A stretch of 64,000 nt of DNA from Aquimarina sp040786285 (GTDB taxonomy: Bacteria; Bacteroidota; Bacteroidia; Flavobacteriales; Flavobacteriaceae): the NCBI RefSeq assembly GCF_040786285.1, contig NZ_JBFMKQ010000001.1, forward strand, positions 1,736,001 through 1,800,000. The letters are read 5' to 3'. Shown piece after piece: positions 43,766 through 54,400 of this stretch. Each line of letters begins with the position of its first letter. Positions within the stretch are counted from its first letter, which is position 1. Position numbers and translations under genes: made by a program. The notes below the pieces were generated by a model. That model made no database searches. It was given only the letters and a program-made list of their open reading frames with translations, and was not told the origin of the DNA.

Positions 43766-44656
43766 TTATGAGTTTTTTCTAAAAGAAATCTTTTTCCAAA
43801 AAAGAGTTTCAGGGCGATCAACAATAATTATTGATAAAGGGATTAATGCATGAGGGAGTCTAATGAGGACTTCCCATGTCCATTGGCTAAAAGTGTTCCA
43901 TAAGAAATCAAAATGAAAATGACCGACTAAACGAGCTATAGCGGTTAACCCTCCCCAGATAAAAGCATAGATTAATGCAGCATAAGATATTCTGGGAATA
44001 AAAATAGCGATTGCCACTATAAAATCAAGAATTCCGGCGATTTTAAGCATTAAGTGAGCACTGGGTTCGTTGACATGTAGCGTGTTTAATGTCATATCAA
44101 TAAAAGTTCCTGGTCTTGGGTAATACCCTATGGCATACAAGCCATGACAACTAAATGTAAGTGCAATTGCAATTAGAGCGATTAAACGTATTTTTTTAAA
44201 TTCAATAGACGTAAACATTACCATATATAGCAACACAGGACTCAATATTTGAATGGTGTATTCAAAAAATTGACCAACATGAAAGAACTTTTCTTTGCAA
44301 TATAAAAATGCCAGAATGAAAAGTCCAATACTTCCTCCTAATAAAAATATTTTACCAAGTTTCTTCATATTGGGTTTTATCATTAATGTAACAATAGCGC
44401 AAAGCAGATAAAACACACCAATCATTTTTATAGAAAATGAAATAGAACTGTCAACAGAGAGACTAGTAACATAATCATTCCAGGTTATATCAAGAATATT
44501 TTCAATGACTCCTTTTAGGATAGCCTCGTCCCACAAAAAGGCTCGATATGGAGCATCCCAAACTATATGCTGATAGGATCTGCCAAGGAAAATTAGGAAA
44601 GTAGAGAGCCTTAAAATAGAAACTAATTTGTGTTGTAGGTCAAGTGATTTTGTCAT
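43766..44656 (-). CDS. Polytopic membrane protein of unknown function
   Basis: A 296-residue protein with about eight hydrophobic segments (for example MIGVFYLLCAIVTLMI, IFLLGGSIGLFILAFLY, IRLIALIAIALTFSC, ILDFIVAIAIFIPR). It is rich in aromatic residues and His near the membrane faces (GHFHFDFLW, SCHGLYAIGYYPRPG). I do not recognise the family; DoxX-like quinol-type membrane proteins are the closest general resemblance. It stands alone between a terminator and the antiporter gene. Confidence 0.55.
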   Translation of the reverse strand: MTKSLDLQHKLVSILRLSTFLIFLGRSYQHIVWDAPYRAFLWDEAILKGVIENILDITWNDYVTSLSVDSSISFSIKMIGVFYLLCAIVTLMIKPNMKKLGKIFLLGGSIGLFILAFLYCKEKFFHVGQFFEYTIQILSPVLLYMVMFTSIEFKKIRLIALIAIALTFSCHGLYAIGYYPRPGTFIDMTLNTLHVNEPSAHLMLKIAGILDFIVAIAIFIPRISYAALIYAFIWGGLTAIARLVGHFHFDFLWNTFSQWTWEVLIRLPHALIPLSIIIVDRPETLFWKKISFRKNS

Positions 44657-44792
44657 TGATTTCGGTAAAAGTTACTCGATTAAAAGTAAAAAAAAATATA
44701 TGAAAGCACATATTCTAATTGTCAATATAAGGAATGATTTATGTTATATTTTTAGGGTAGATACTTTCGGTATTTTTTTAAGTTACTATCCT

Positions 44793-46034
44793 TTAGTTAT
44801 ATAATTTCATGACCAATTTTCCTATACTAAGCCCTTGTACAATAATAGAAAACAGCACAACGGTGTAGGTGATATATAATATAACTTCGGAAGAAGAGTT
44901 GTCGGATAAACTCAAAGCTAATGCAATAGAAATACCACCTCGTAACCCTCCCCAGGTTAATACTGTTACGGTTTTAATTGGACTGCTTTCAGAATGTTTT
45001 AATAAAGAATAGGGGATAAAAACCGAGATAAATCGCGAAACTAATACAATTACAATTGCTATAACACCCAGAGTCAAATGATCCTGATCAAATTTTAGCA
45101 AGTGGATTGCTAATCCAATAAGTACGAATAGGATACCATTAAATACGTCATCCAATACTTCCCAGATTTCATTAATCATTTTTCGTGTAGGGCCTTTATT
45201 AGTCGCTATGTTTAATTTATTGCCAATAATCATTCCTGCAACTACCATAGCCAAAGGACCCGAAACATGAATCAGAGAGGCGAATGCATACCCACCCATA
45301 ACAATGGCAAGACTTATCATTACTGCTAATTGAGGGTTGTCTTTTACAGATTTGATAGATTGATATCCAATAATACCAAGCAAAGCACCATATACTATTC
45401 CTCCGATGGCTTCTTCTATGAACAATTTACCAATTTCAACACTAACAGACCCTTCTGCATGATGTTCTCCCATGCCGGCAAGAATTAAAATTCCAGAAAA
45501 AACGACGACACCAATACCATCATTAAATAAAGATTCTCCTTCGATTTTGATGCTTAGGCTTTTGGCAATATTTGCCTTTTTTAAAATAGCCATTACTGCA
45601 ATTGGATCAGTGGGTGAAATTAATGCCCCAAATAACAAGGCATGTAAAAAAGGTAACTCAATACCAATCAATTGTGCAGCTCCATAAGTTAATCCTCCTA
45701 CAATAAAAGTAGATAATAGTACTCCAATTGTGGCAAATAAGAGAATAGGCCATTTTTCTTTAGCTAACTCATCAATATTTACATGCAATGCTCCTGCAAA
45801 GAGAAGAAAACTCAAAATTCCATCCAGAAGGAGCGATCTAAAATCAGAATTGGTAACTATATCACAAAAAAACTGATAAAACTCGGGGATAATACCTTTG
45901 CTAATAGTTATTATTAAAATGGTAGTCAAACTCATTAGCATTAATCCAATTGTAGTGGGTAACTTAAGCCACTTATAATTTACAAAGTTGAAAAAAGCAG
46001 CAATAGCAAAAATTATACTGAAGGATTGTAACAT
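44793..46034 (-). CDS. CPA1-family cation/proton antiporter
   Basis: A 413-residue protein with 12 or so hydrophobic segments. The signature LLFGALISPTDPIAVMAILK carries the conserved Asp-Pro of CPA1 (NhaP-like) exchangers, and EGESLFNDGIGVVVFS follows in helix six, with NEIWEVLDDVFNGILFVLIG later. No cytoplasmic regulatory domain is present. It lies 25 bp downstream of the Rieske-TPP gene on the same strand and seems to be the last gene of that operon, which suggests a link to pH or ion homeostasis. Confidence 0.9.
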   Translation of the reverse strand: MLQSFSIIFAIAAFFNFVNYKWLKLPTTIGLMLMSLTTILIITISKGIIPEFYQFFCDIVTNSDFRSLLLDGILSFLLFAGALHVNIDELAKEKWPILLFATIGVLLSTFIVGGLTYGAAQLIGIELPFLHALLFGALISPTDPIAVMAILKKANIAKSLSIKIEGESLFNDGIGVVVFSGILILAGMGEHHAEGSVSVEIGKLFIEEAIGGIVYGALLGIIGYQSIKSVKDNPQLAVMISLAIVMGGYAFASLIHVSGPLAMVVAGMIIGNKLNIATNKGPTRKMINEIWEVLDDVFNGILFVLIGLAIHLLKFDQDHLTLGVIAIVIVLVSRFISVFIPYSLLKHSESSPIKTVTVLTWGGLRGGISIALALSLSDNSSSEVILYITYTVVLFSIIVQGLSIGKLVMKLYN

Positions 46035-46059
46035 GCTTTCTAGGGTTTTAGATATAAAA

Positions 46060-48015
46060 CTATATAAGATTCACATCGGTTATTACTTCTAAAAGAGCCG
46101 GGCCATCATGATCCCGGACTTTCTCCATAGCAGGTATTAAATCCTCGAGTTTTTCAACTCTTACACCTAGTGCACCGCAATTTTCTGCAAACTGTGCAAA
46201 ACTTGGATTTTTTAATGATGTCTGCCAAACATCTAGTTCTGCTGCACGTTGTTCCTTGGATATTTTACCTAATTCGGAATTATTGAGGACAACATGTTTA
46301 ATATTCATATTATATTTTACCAAAGTTGTGATTTCGGTTAGGTATTGTCCCAGACCTCCGTCTCCTGAGACCGACCAAATAGGTCGCTCGTGTCCTTGCG
46401 CGGCCCAAGCACCCATAGCGGCAGGCAATGCAAACCCTATAGAACCCAAGTAACCAGACATTAATATAGATTGATTTTTTGGTTCAAAATATCTTCCAAA
46501 CGAGTAGGTGTTATTTCCTACGTCTACTGCGATTACCGCATTTTTAGGAGTAACCTTATTCATTGCGTCAAAAACCGCAATAGAACTTAATCCTTTACTA
46601 CTATTGTCCTGAAGACGACTTTGTTTTTCTTCTTTCCAAAGTTTCCAGCGTTCTTCAATTTCAGGGCGTTGGTCTATTGTGTTTGTTTTTCCTTTAGTTT
46701 TCTGTTCTAAAATTTCTAGTGTTTCCGAAATTTCACCCCACAAAGCAGCATCCACCTTATGGAATTTACTCAACGCCATAGGGTCAAAATCAACCTGTAT
46801 TATTGGCTTTTTGGGAGTAATACCCGTATGGTTAGAGAAAGAAGCCCCGAAAACAACGAGTAAATCACTCTCATTCATAAACCATGAAGCAATGGGGGTT
46901 CCACTTCTTCCTAAAACACCACATCCTAATTCGTGATGATCGGCAATTAACCCCTTACCCTTAAACGTGGTAATGACAGGGCAATTCAATGTTTTGGCAT
47001 ATGCAATAATGCTTGACATATTAAAACGAGCTCCGTGTCCGACTATGATTACAGGTCTTTTAGCAGATAAAATCATCGAAGCCGCTTTTTCGACCATTTC
47101 TCTGGGTGGCGATATATTGAAAGGTGTAATCCTGTTTTCTGGAGTTTGAGCTTCTTCTTTGGAAGGCTTTTTAGTGAATGCAACTTCATCAGGAAATGTT
47201 AAATGCGAAACATCTCTTTTTATGAGCGTATGTTTTATCGCCAAGGACATCAATTCACTATGATTAGAGTTTAAGTGTACTGCGTGATTAAATTCGGCCA
47301 CGGTATTAAATGCTTTTACCAGATCTACCTCCTGAAATGCTCCTGTACCGACTACCTGTGTATTTACTTGCCCAGACATTGCAAGTAAAGGAGCACGATC
47401 CACTTTGGCATCCCACATACCGGTAAACATATTGGTAGCTCCGGGACCAGCAATCCCAAAGCAAACTGCCGGCTTACCCGTAAGTTTTGCATAACCTGAA
47501 GCAGCAAATGCGGCAGCTCCTTCATGACGAACACCAAAATATTTTAAATTACCCTTTTTTTCTTGTCGCCGCATGGCGTCGGCAACCCCCAGATTACTGT
47601 GTCCGACCATCCCGAATGCAGTATCTACACCCCAGTTTACCATGGTTTGTATCATTACATCAGAAATGGTTTCCTCATGTTTAGGCTCTTCAGGAATACC
47701 AACAAAAATAGCGTCATTTTCTTCTTTAACTTCAAAAGTGGTTACACCGTCATCATAACCTCCAGGTGGTAATCCGGTACAAGGATGAAAATCCCAGCCA
47801 TGCCATGGGCAACGAAGTAATCCATTCTCGATAGATCCTTCTCCTAATGGTCCTCCTTGATGAGGACATCGATTATCCAAAGCCGAAAATTTTCCTTCGA
47901 AATGCGTTAAACAAACACCTTGATGACCTGCAGTAACGGTTTGCACCCTTCCTTCAGGAAGCTTATCTTTGTTATTCAATACTTTGTACCATACTGTTTC
48001 CTTTTTTGAAGTCAT
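46060..48015 (-). CDS. Rieske-fused thiamine diphosphate enzyme (pyruvate oxidase/acetolactate synthase type)
   Basis: A 651-residue fusion. Residues about 5-105 form a Rieske 2Fe-2S domain with CPHQGG and CPWHGWDFHP ligands. Residues about 115-651 are a three-domain thiamine-dependent enzyme: GVRHEGAAAFAASGYAKLTG with the catalytic Glu, IGHG-type middle domain (PVIIVGHGARFNM) and the ThDP motif SGDGGLGQYL through VVLNN. The closest types are pyruvate oxidase and acetolactate synthase. The Rieske domain suggests electron output to an acceptor. The fusion recurs in spirit in the GltB-like gene of the same operon. Confidence 0.85.
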   Translation of the reverse strand: MTSKKETVWYKVLNNKDKLPEGRVQTVTAGHQGVCLTHFEGKFSALDNRCPHQGGPLGEGSIENGLLRCPWHGWDFHPCTGLPPGGYDDGVTTFEVKEENDAIFVGIPEEPKHEETISDVMIQTMVNWGVDTAFGMVGHSNLGVADAMRRQEKKGNLKYFGVRHEGAAAFAASGYAKLTGKPAVCFGIAGPGATNMFTGMWDAKVDRAPLLAMSGQVNTQVVGTGAFQEVDLVKAFNTVAEFNHAVHLNSNHSELMSLAIKHTLIKRDVSHLTFPDEVAFTKKPSKEEAQTPENRITPFNISPPREMVEKAASMILSAKRPVIIVGHGARFNMSSIIAYAKTLNCPVITTFKGKGLIADHHELGCGVLGRSGTPIASWFMNESDLLVVFGASFSNHTGITPKKPIIQVDFDPMALSKFHKVDAALWGEISETLEILEQKTKGKTNTIDQRPEIEERWKLWKEEKQSRLQDNSSKGLSSIAVFDAMNKVTPKNAVIAVDVGNNTYSFGRYFEPKNQSILMSGYLGSIGFALPAAMGAWAAQGHERPIWSVSGDGGLGQYLTEITTLVKYNMNIKHVVLNNSELGKISKEQRAAELDVWQTSLKNPSFAQFAENCGALGVRVEKLEDLIPAMEKVRDHDGPALLEVITDVNLI

Positions 48016-48034
48016 GATTAGTTGTTTTTAGGTG

Positions 48035-48418
48035 TTAACATTTGTTATTAAATTGGTCTTGTCTAATTTTTACGGCTCTAAAAGAATACATGATTAGGGC
48101 GATCAAACCTAAAAGAGCACTAATAATACCCGTTATCGTTATATAAATAGCTGAATCGAAATTGGTTTCTACACTTTTATACACTCCCGAAATCAATGCA
48201 GAAATCACAAAAAGGGCAACAGCAGCATATAAAAAAACCATAGCGCTGTTTAGTAATTTAAGTTGTTTAAGCTTTTGCTTAATAAGATCTTGATCAATAA
48301 TTACTTCTGCAATCAATGTTTTAAGTTCTGTACTGAGATTAACCAAAAGATTAGAGGTAGACAATATCAAAAGTCCTATACCAGGGATAATAGTTGCAGG
48401 GATATACCAATGTTCCAT
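48035..48418 (-). CDS. DUF2721-like small membrane protein
   Basis: A 127-residue protein with three hydrophobic segments: PATIIPGIGLLILSTSNLLV, MVFLYAAVALFVISALISGVY and ISALLGLIALIMYSF, with a basic helical stretch between the first two (IKQKLKQLKLLN). The arrangement agrees with DUF2721 membrane proteins of unknown function. It lies 5 bp after the 249-residue gene and 19 bp before the Rieske-TPP gene on the minus strand, so it belongs to the same operon and could anchor or serve a partner enzyme. Confidence 0.6.
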   Translation of the reverse strand: MEHWYIPATIIPGIGLLILSTSNLLVNLSTELKTLIAEVIIDQDLIKQKLKQLKLLNSAMVFLYAAVALFVISALISGVYKSVETNFDSAIYITITGIISALLGLIALIMYSFRAVKIRQDQFNNKC

Positions 48419-48423
48419 TGTAT

Positions 48424-49173
48424 TTATTTTTTGTACGCAGCAAGGGCTTCCTCAAAAAAAGTAGAAGCTGTGATTTCATCAATACCCGTTACTGGCAAAA
48501 CAGCCCCTTTAAATCCTTCGTTATACCATTTACCGTTTGTTAATGAACTAAGATTTGAGGTGTCTAATCCGTCATGTCCTTTGTAAGCACTCATATAAAA
48601 GTAATAGTCGTCTATCATGGTATCCGGAATAGCCAGGCCTAACCCTATAGTCAACCCTGAATTATCATCTAGAGACACAAAAGCACCAGTATCAAAATGA
48701 TGCGGCCAGGTTCTAATACCTGATTTTAATTGTTGGTTTTCTAAGAAAGTTTCCAGGGTAAGTTGCGCTAGTATTCTAAAGTTTGTTAATTCACGCAATC
48801 GTGCTACATCATGAAGCTTAAAAGTAAAGTCATCAGTAATGGTTGTGTATGGCAACTCGTAATGTAAATCATACTGAAATGGTTTCTCAAGGGTTGCTTC
48901 AACGGCTCTTTCATGAATCCATTTTAAAATTTCTGAATGTGTGGTACCGTCTAATCGTAACGATTTTTTTGAACTTTTTGAATTCCATTCTAATGTAAAG
49001 TGCTGATAGTTGAGAGATAGTGTATGGCCTTCTTTATCTAAAGGGTGTGTGAACATACTTTTTTCTGAAGTTGAAAACCCTAAATTAGTATGGCTGTCAT
49101 CTTCTTTCTTTTCTACAAAACTTATTCCTGCGGCTGCTAAATATTGTGCTGCCAAATGCATTTGAGTAGTCAT
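48424..49173 (-). CDS. Conserved hypothetical protein in the Rieske operon
   Basis: A 249-residue soluble protein with no signal peptide or membrane segment. Visible features are HLAAQYLAAAGISFVEKKED, a possible beta layer (SLNYQHFTLEWNSKSSKKSL) and a notable IRTWPHHFDTGAFVSLDD segment with two adjacent His before Asp, then GLTIGLGLAIPDTMIDDYYF. I do not recognise the family with confidence; the PHHFD segment recalls DUF5996-type proteins. It sits between the barrel-like gene and the DUF2721-like gene. Confidence 0.6.
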   Translation of the reverse strand: MTTQMHLAAQYLAAAGISFVEKKEDDSHTNLGFSTSEKSMFTHPLDKEGHTLSLNYQHFTLEWNSKSSKKSLRLDGTTHSEILKWIHERAVEATLEKPFQYDLHYELPYTTITDDFTFKLHDVARLRELTNFRILAQLTLETFLENQQLKSGIRTWPHHFDTGAFVSLDDNSGLTIGLGLAIPDTMIDDYYFYMSAYKGHDGLDTSNLSSLTNGKWYNEGFKGAVLPVTGIDEITASTFFEEALAAYKK

Positions 49174-49227
49174 ATTTTATTGGTTTATTGAGTGATATAT
49201 GGTTTGTTACGTTTTTTTAATCGAATA

Positions 49228-49761
49228 TTAATGTTCCTGTTTTTCTTTACCTCCTGAAAGCGAAAAAATAACACCTATCGAAATGAATTCATCATTAAGT
49301 TTACCGGTTACTCCTTTAAACTCTGTAAAAGCATAAAGACTTCCTAAGTAATAATGTATCCCTAGTCCGTAGTTGAGGCCGAATTCGGTTGCTTCTTTAA
49401 ATTCGTCGGATTCTTCGACCAACCTTTCTTTTTCAATGGTATAATTGAGTCCTGTGAGAGGGTATATCCCCAATTTGTGTGTTAATTCAAAAATATAATG
49501 GGCATTAAGATTTAATTCTGTAACCGTTAATTCATATTCGTTATCAATTTCCTGGTATGGAAAAAATGTTACCTCGGGGCCAAAACAAAAATGGTCATTT
49601 GGGCCATAATATAGTCGTACGTTCGCTCCCAATAGGTTTTCATTCAATTCTATTGATGGAGCAATTCCTAACATCCATCCCTGTTGTGCTGTTGAAGGAA
49701 TTGTAATTAAAAATAATAATAGGACGGCACCAGGTTTTATATGTTTACATAACTCCTGCAT
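49228..49761 (-). CDS. Outer-membrane beta-barrel-like protein
   Basis: A 177-residue protein with a signal peptide (AVLLLFLITIPSTAQQG). The mature part shows alternating strands with small turns, as in small porin-like barrels: GANVRLYYGPNDHFCFGPEV, TELNLNAHYIFELTHKLGIY, FGLNYGLGIHYYLGSLYAF, ending VTGKLNDEFISIGVIFSL. No transport or enzyme motif is seen. It overlaps the end of the GltB-like gene by 17 bp, so translation is coupled. Confidence 0.65.
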   Translation of the reverse strand: MQELCKHIKPGAVLLLFLITIPSTAQQGWMLGIAPSIELNENLLGANVRLYYGPNDHFCFGPEVTFFPYQEIDNEYELTVTELNLNAHYIFELTHKLGIYPLTGLNYTIEKERLVEESDEFKEATEFGLNYGLGIHYYLGSLYAFTEFKGVTGKLNDEFISIGVIFSLSGGKEKQEH

Positions 49762-51355
49762 AGTTTATACCTGTTAGGTGATGCATGTCGTGATCAAATG
49801 TAGAAAGGTCATTATGATTAAATTTTGAAATATCATCATACCCACAGGCTCTTGCAATTACCTTTATTAGGTTATTGGTTGCGTCGAAATAATTGTATAA
49901 TTGTTTTGCAGAAGATTCTATAATCAATCTGCTTCTTAGAGATTCTTTTTGTGTAGCAATACCCACTGGACAATTATTGCTGCCACAGGCACGCATTCCT
50001 AAGCAACCAATAGCTTGTATTGCTGCATTAGATACAGCAATTGCATCTGCGCCCAACATCATTGCTTTTGCATAATCTTCGGCAATACGTAGTCCTCCTG
50101 TTATAACCAGAGTTACATGGGATGCACCCACTTTATCCAAATACTTTCTGGCCCTTGCTAAAGCCGGAATAGTAGGGACATTGATATTATCTCTTAAAAT
50201 AGTGGGTGCCGAGCCTGTTCCTCCGCCACGACCATCCAAAATGATATAATCTACACCAACATCTAATGCAAATTGAATATCTTTTTCGATATGACTGGCG
50301 GCAATTTTAAATCCAATAGGAATACCACCTGTACGTTCTCTTATTTCTTCTGCAAAAGACTTAAAATCCTGTACGCCATGAAAATCAGGAAAAGTAGCAG
50401 GAGAAATTGCGGTTTGCCCTTGTTTAAGTCCTCTAACTTCAGCAATTTCTTTACTTACTTTATTTCCAGGTAAATGTCCGCCGGTTCCAGTTTTAGCTCC
50501 TTGACCCCCTTTAAAATGAAAGGCTTGTACTTTATCAAGCTTGTCCCAAGAAAACCCAAATTGGGCCGATGCTAACTCATAGAAATATTTAGTATTGCTT
50601 TCTTGTTCTTGTGGAAGCATTCCTCCTTCACCAGAACAGATTCCGGTTCCTGCCATTTCTGCACCTCTGGATAATGCTATTTTCGCTTCTCGAGAAAGTG
50701 CTCCAAAACTCATGTCACTTACAAATAGAGGTATATCAATGGTTAGTGGTTTTTTAGCATTAGGACCAATCACTACTTTACTCGCTACTTCTTCATGATC
50801 TAATAAAGGTCTACTTGCTAATTGTGCGGGTAAAAACTGAATATCACCCCATTTAGGCAAGGTATTTCGATCCACACCCATTGATGCCGAAAAACCATGA
50901 TGTCCAAGGTTTTTTAGACCATTTTTAGCCAATTCTTTAATGTATCCGGTATATGGCTCAGTATCTTCGGGATGTGTATCTGCATAAGCACCAAGGTACT
51001 CCTCTCTATTAAAAGGTTGCGGATATTTTTCGAGATAGTCATTGATTTCAATTTCATCTACATATACATTATCTCCTTCAGTTTTGGAGCTAAACTTATG
51101 TAAAACTTCATTATTGTTATATTCTGAAACTCCTGTATCATAACGATAGTCCCAGCCATGTACTCCACAAATGAGGTTGTCACCATCAATATGCCCGTCG
51201 GCCATTAGAGCGCCTCTATGTAGGCATCTTCCGTACAATACAGAGATTTCTTTGTCGAATTTTATGATGACCAGATCTAATCCATTTACCAGGGCATGGG
51301 CCGGTTTTTTGTTTTCTAAGTTACTGATTTGTGCAATTACAACAGGTTGTTTCAT
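49745..51355 (-). CDS. Rieske-fused glutamate-synthase-type FMN enzyme
   Basis: A 536-residue fusion. Residues about 5-105 are a Rieske domain with CLHRGA and CGVHGWDYRYD ligands. Residues about 160-510 are a GltB-type FMN/TIM-barrel domain: GEGGMLPQEQ, FHFKGGQGAKTGTGGHLPGN, LDGRGGGTGSAPTI and the cysteine-rich 3Fe-4S segment CLGMRACGSNNCPVGIATQ. No N-terminal glutaminase (amidotransferase) domain is present, so it is not a normal glutamate synthase. The natural substrate is unknown. It is in the operon with another Rieske fusion. Confidence 0.88.
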   Translation of the reverse strand: MKQPVVIAQISNLENKKPAHALVNGLDLVIIKFDKEISVLYGRCLHRGALMADGHIDGDNLICGVHGWDYRYDTGVSEYNNNEVLHKFSSKTEGDNVYVDEIEINDYLEKYPQPFNREEYLGAYADTHPEDTEPYTGYIKELAKNGLKNLGHHGFSASMGVDRNTLPKWGDIQFLPAQLASRPLLDHEEVASKVVIGPNAKKPLTIDIPLFVSDMSFGALSREAKIALSRGAEMAGTGICSGEGGMLPQEQESNTKYFYELASAQFGFSWDKLDKVQAFHFKGGQGAKTGTGGHLPGNKVSKEIAEVRGLKQGQTAISPATFPDFHGVQDFKSFAEEIRERTGGIPIGFKIAASHIEKDIQFALDVGVDYIILDGRGGGTGSAPTILRDNINVPTIPALARARKYLDKVGASHVTLVITGGLRIAEDYAKAMMLGADAIAVSNAAIQAIGCLGMRACGSNNCPVGIATQKESLRSRLIIESSAKQLYNYFDATNNLIKVIARACGYDDISKFNHNDLSTFDHDMHHLTGINYAGVM

Positions 51356-51411
51356 TTGTGTGTTTTTATGATTTATTAGCGAATCGAAAGTATTTTCGAA
51401 TCTCTTTTCAA

Positions 51412-54400
51412 TTAAAAGGCAAAACCAAGAACAAAGACAATTCTGCCTCCATCTGAGCTAGAAAAATATCCCACATTTCCGGTAAAAGTATCTAAGCCAC
51501 TTACCCAAAAAGAACCTCCTACACTGTTGTTCCATTTATCTGAGTTATCATCTTCTATCCATACACGACCATAATCAAACCCTCCTGTGACTCCATATTT
51601 TAAAGGAATAAAACTTGTTTTGAATTTTCCTATTTGAAACCGAAGGTCTGTATTTTGATATGCCGAATATTTACCTGTAAATCGTTCATTTCTATAGCCT
51701 CTTAGACTTTGGGTTCCGCCAATTTGAGCAGCATGATAGAATTCAAAATTATCTCCTAGAATTGCTTCACCGGCAATCTTGGTCGCCAGTACCCATTTTC
51801 CATTTTTGGATAATTTGTGAGTTATTGCGAAATGAGGTTCGACATATCCAAAACGATTGTCTGCATCCCCACCATCAATATTTGCTTTATATCCTGCGGT
51901 GATTCCGACATCTAACCCTAACGTTGGAAAAGCAAAGTCATTCGCATTTTTGAAGTTATACATAACCTCTGCACCTGCATAGGTCTGTTTTTCAAAAACG
52001 GTACTGCTTACAGGTAGTAAGTTTACAAATCTACCTTCGGTATTTTCGACATCAAAGGATTCTGCCATGGGTTTGAAATAAAAAGAACCTCCATCTCTTC
52101 CTCTCCAGATCAATGAAATGGCTGCATTCCATTTTCCGATTCGTACCCTATTAAAATCTAAATCTACTTCATCTCTATCGTATTCTGTTTCATTACCAAA
52201 TCCAAAGAAGTTTTGAGCAAAATTTGGACTGGTATATAATCCTTCTACTCCAAAATTCCATTTGTGAAAAATATTAGAAAATTCACCTGAATAGGAAACA
52301 TCAAATCCCGACGATCCAGTATAGTACGATACTCCAAAAGAATGTTTATGAGTGAATGGATTTCTTTGCAATCCGTACTTAGTATAATTGTTCAATACGC
52401 CAACTCTTAGTCCATCATCGGGGTTAAATGAAATGAGAGGAAACAGTTGATATACAAAATAATCTCTTTTTTTATAATCGTAATTGTTGATGTCATAAGA
52501 ATCGACTAACCATTTTCTTGATTTCTTATTGACAATTGTATTGTTTTTGGATTTATAATCATATAATTTCACCTTTTTGGTGCTTTTAAAATCATAAGTG
52601 TCATTTTTTCTACCCCCCATAACACGAACCATAATAGGGTGATCACCTTCCCCTTCAACAACAAATGAATCTCTACCATCTAGGCCATATAACCATATTT
52701 CTTTGGTTACGTCATGAGTAAAAGTTCGATTAAATATACCTAGGTCTTTTCTATGGATATCAACAGATGTTTTACCTCCCGGAAGTCTGGTAATACGAAA
52801 TTCATCATCTTTTTGTGTCCCTGCAATGACTTCAAACTTATTGAGGTATAGATAATACTCTTTGGCAATATTTAGAATGTTTTGCCTTCTTCCTTTAAGT
52901 TTGGTTTTAATTTCTTCTATAGTTGTTCCTTTTATTTCATCAGGAAGCTCTTCAAAAGCTTGTTCGATGACTTCGTCGGTTAAATTGGTCTGGATATATT
53001 TTACTTGTTTCTCCCATTCGTTCCAATTAGACTGATTTAAAAAAGTAAGATCTAGAGGGTATGGTTCGAAATTAAACCACTTAGTGCTTGGTAATTCTTC
53101 ATCATAAGATTGCATCATCCGGATAAAAGGTACAGCACAGCGTAAAAAAGAGATAATACTTCCGTCAAATATCGAAAATGCCTGATCACGATCCCTGGGG
53201 ATGGGTTTACAGAATTCTGTACCATCTTCTTTCTTAAAACGCGCCCATCGCCATTGGTCTTCATGTCGATCCCAGTCTCCGATAAGCATATCAAATATCC
53301 TTGCTCTTATATATGAAGGTTCATCTACAATAGATTTTCCGGTTTTTCGAATTTCCTGAAGTACATCATCGGTACTTAAAATATCTTTGGGTTTCCCAAA
53401 ACTTTCCAAATCTTTGTGATTTGATTCTACGCGTTCTTCGATCATGTATAATTCATCACCGTATTCATCATTAAATAGGCCCAGCGTTTCTTGTTTAGGG
53501 ATGTAGTAAAGTTTTGGATTGGTATGAAATACACCAGCGGCATCAGCAAGTGTTCCTACTGCAAAAGGGGTATAAGGATGAGCGGTGGTATAGAAATCAA
53601 GTAAGAAGCGATCTGCAAAGCTTTCTTCGAGATCCTCTTCAACGTATTTATCTTGAAATGCAGTAGATTGCAAAAATTTGATGGCACTTTTTCTCAATGC
53701 TCTCATTACAAATTGTTTGCCATTCTTATCAACCAGGCGTAATGATTTTGATTGGTGACCACCACCTCGTTGTACAGGTGTTAATCCGCCCATTAATGTG
53801 TCTAAGAAAGCAATCGGTGCATTGACAGAAGTGCTGTAATACTCGCGATAATGATCACCCCATAAACCTTTATACAATTTCCCTTTTGTAGTCTCTTCTT
53901 TTGAATAGACCGATGTATTTTGGGATTTTCCAAAACTGCTTTTGGGTGTAAAAGTATAGTTTACATCTCGACTTTTTCCTTTGAAAATTTCTGAAGAATA
54001 TATTTCAGACGAACTACCATTTTTTATTGCATAATAGTTTGCGGTGACTTTTCCGTTTTTGAAAACATTCAATTTAGCAAACCCGTTTTCTGAGGAACCA
54101 AAATCATCTTTTTTAGAAGACTTAACTCCTTTCGTTTTACCAACAGATCCACTTATTATTTGAGGGATGCCGTATTTAAAAACATATTGTAAGTTACTAC
54201 CTTGGCCCGAAACAAAAATGACATTTTCTTTTTGCCGTGCTAACGTAATTAGTTTATTCCTTAATGTGCGATATTGTTTGTTCTGAAAATCCTGAAGAGA
54301 AAGTCCACCTGTACGAGAAATAAGTCCAGATTTGGTATTGGTAAACATGGGATGATGAATAGCAACGATTTTTATTTGATCTTGTGATTTTTTGAGCATA

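Noticed and set aside
46060..48015. Ordinary acetolactate synthase (ilvB) call
   Set aside because: The N-terminal Rieske domain with both ligand pairs and the absence of ilvN or other ilv genes nearby argue against a biosynthetic enzyme.
49745..51355. Glutamate synthase large subunit (gltB)
   Set aside because: It lacks the glutaminase domain and the C-terminal beta-helix domain, and no gltD is adjacent.
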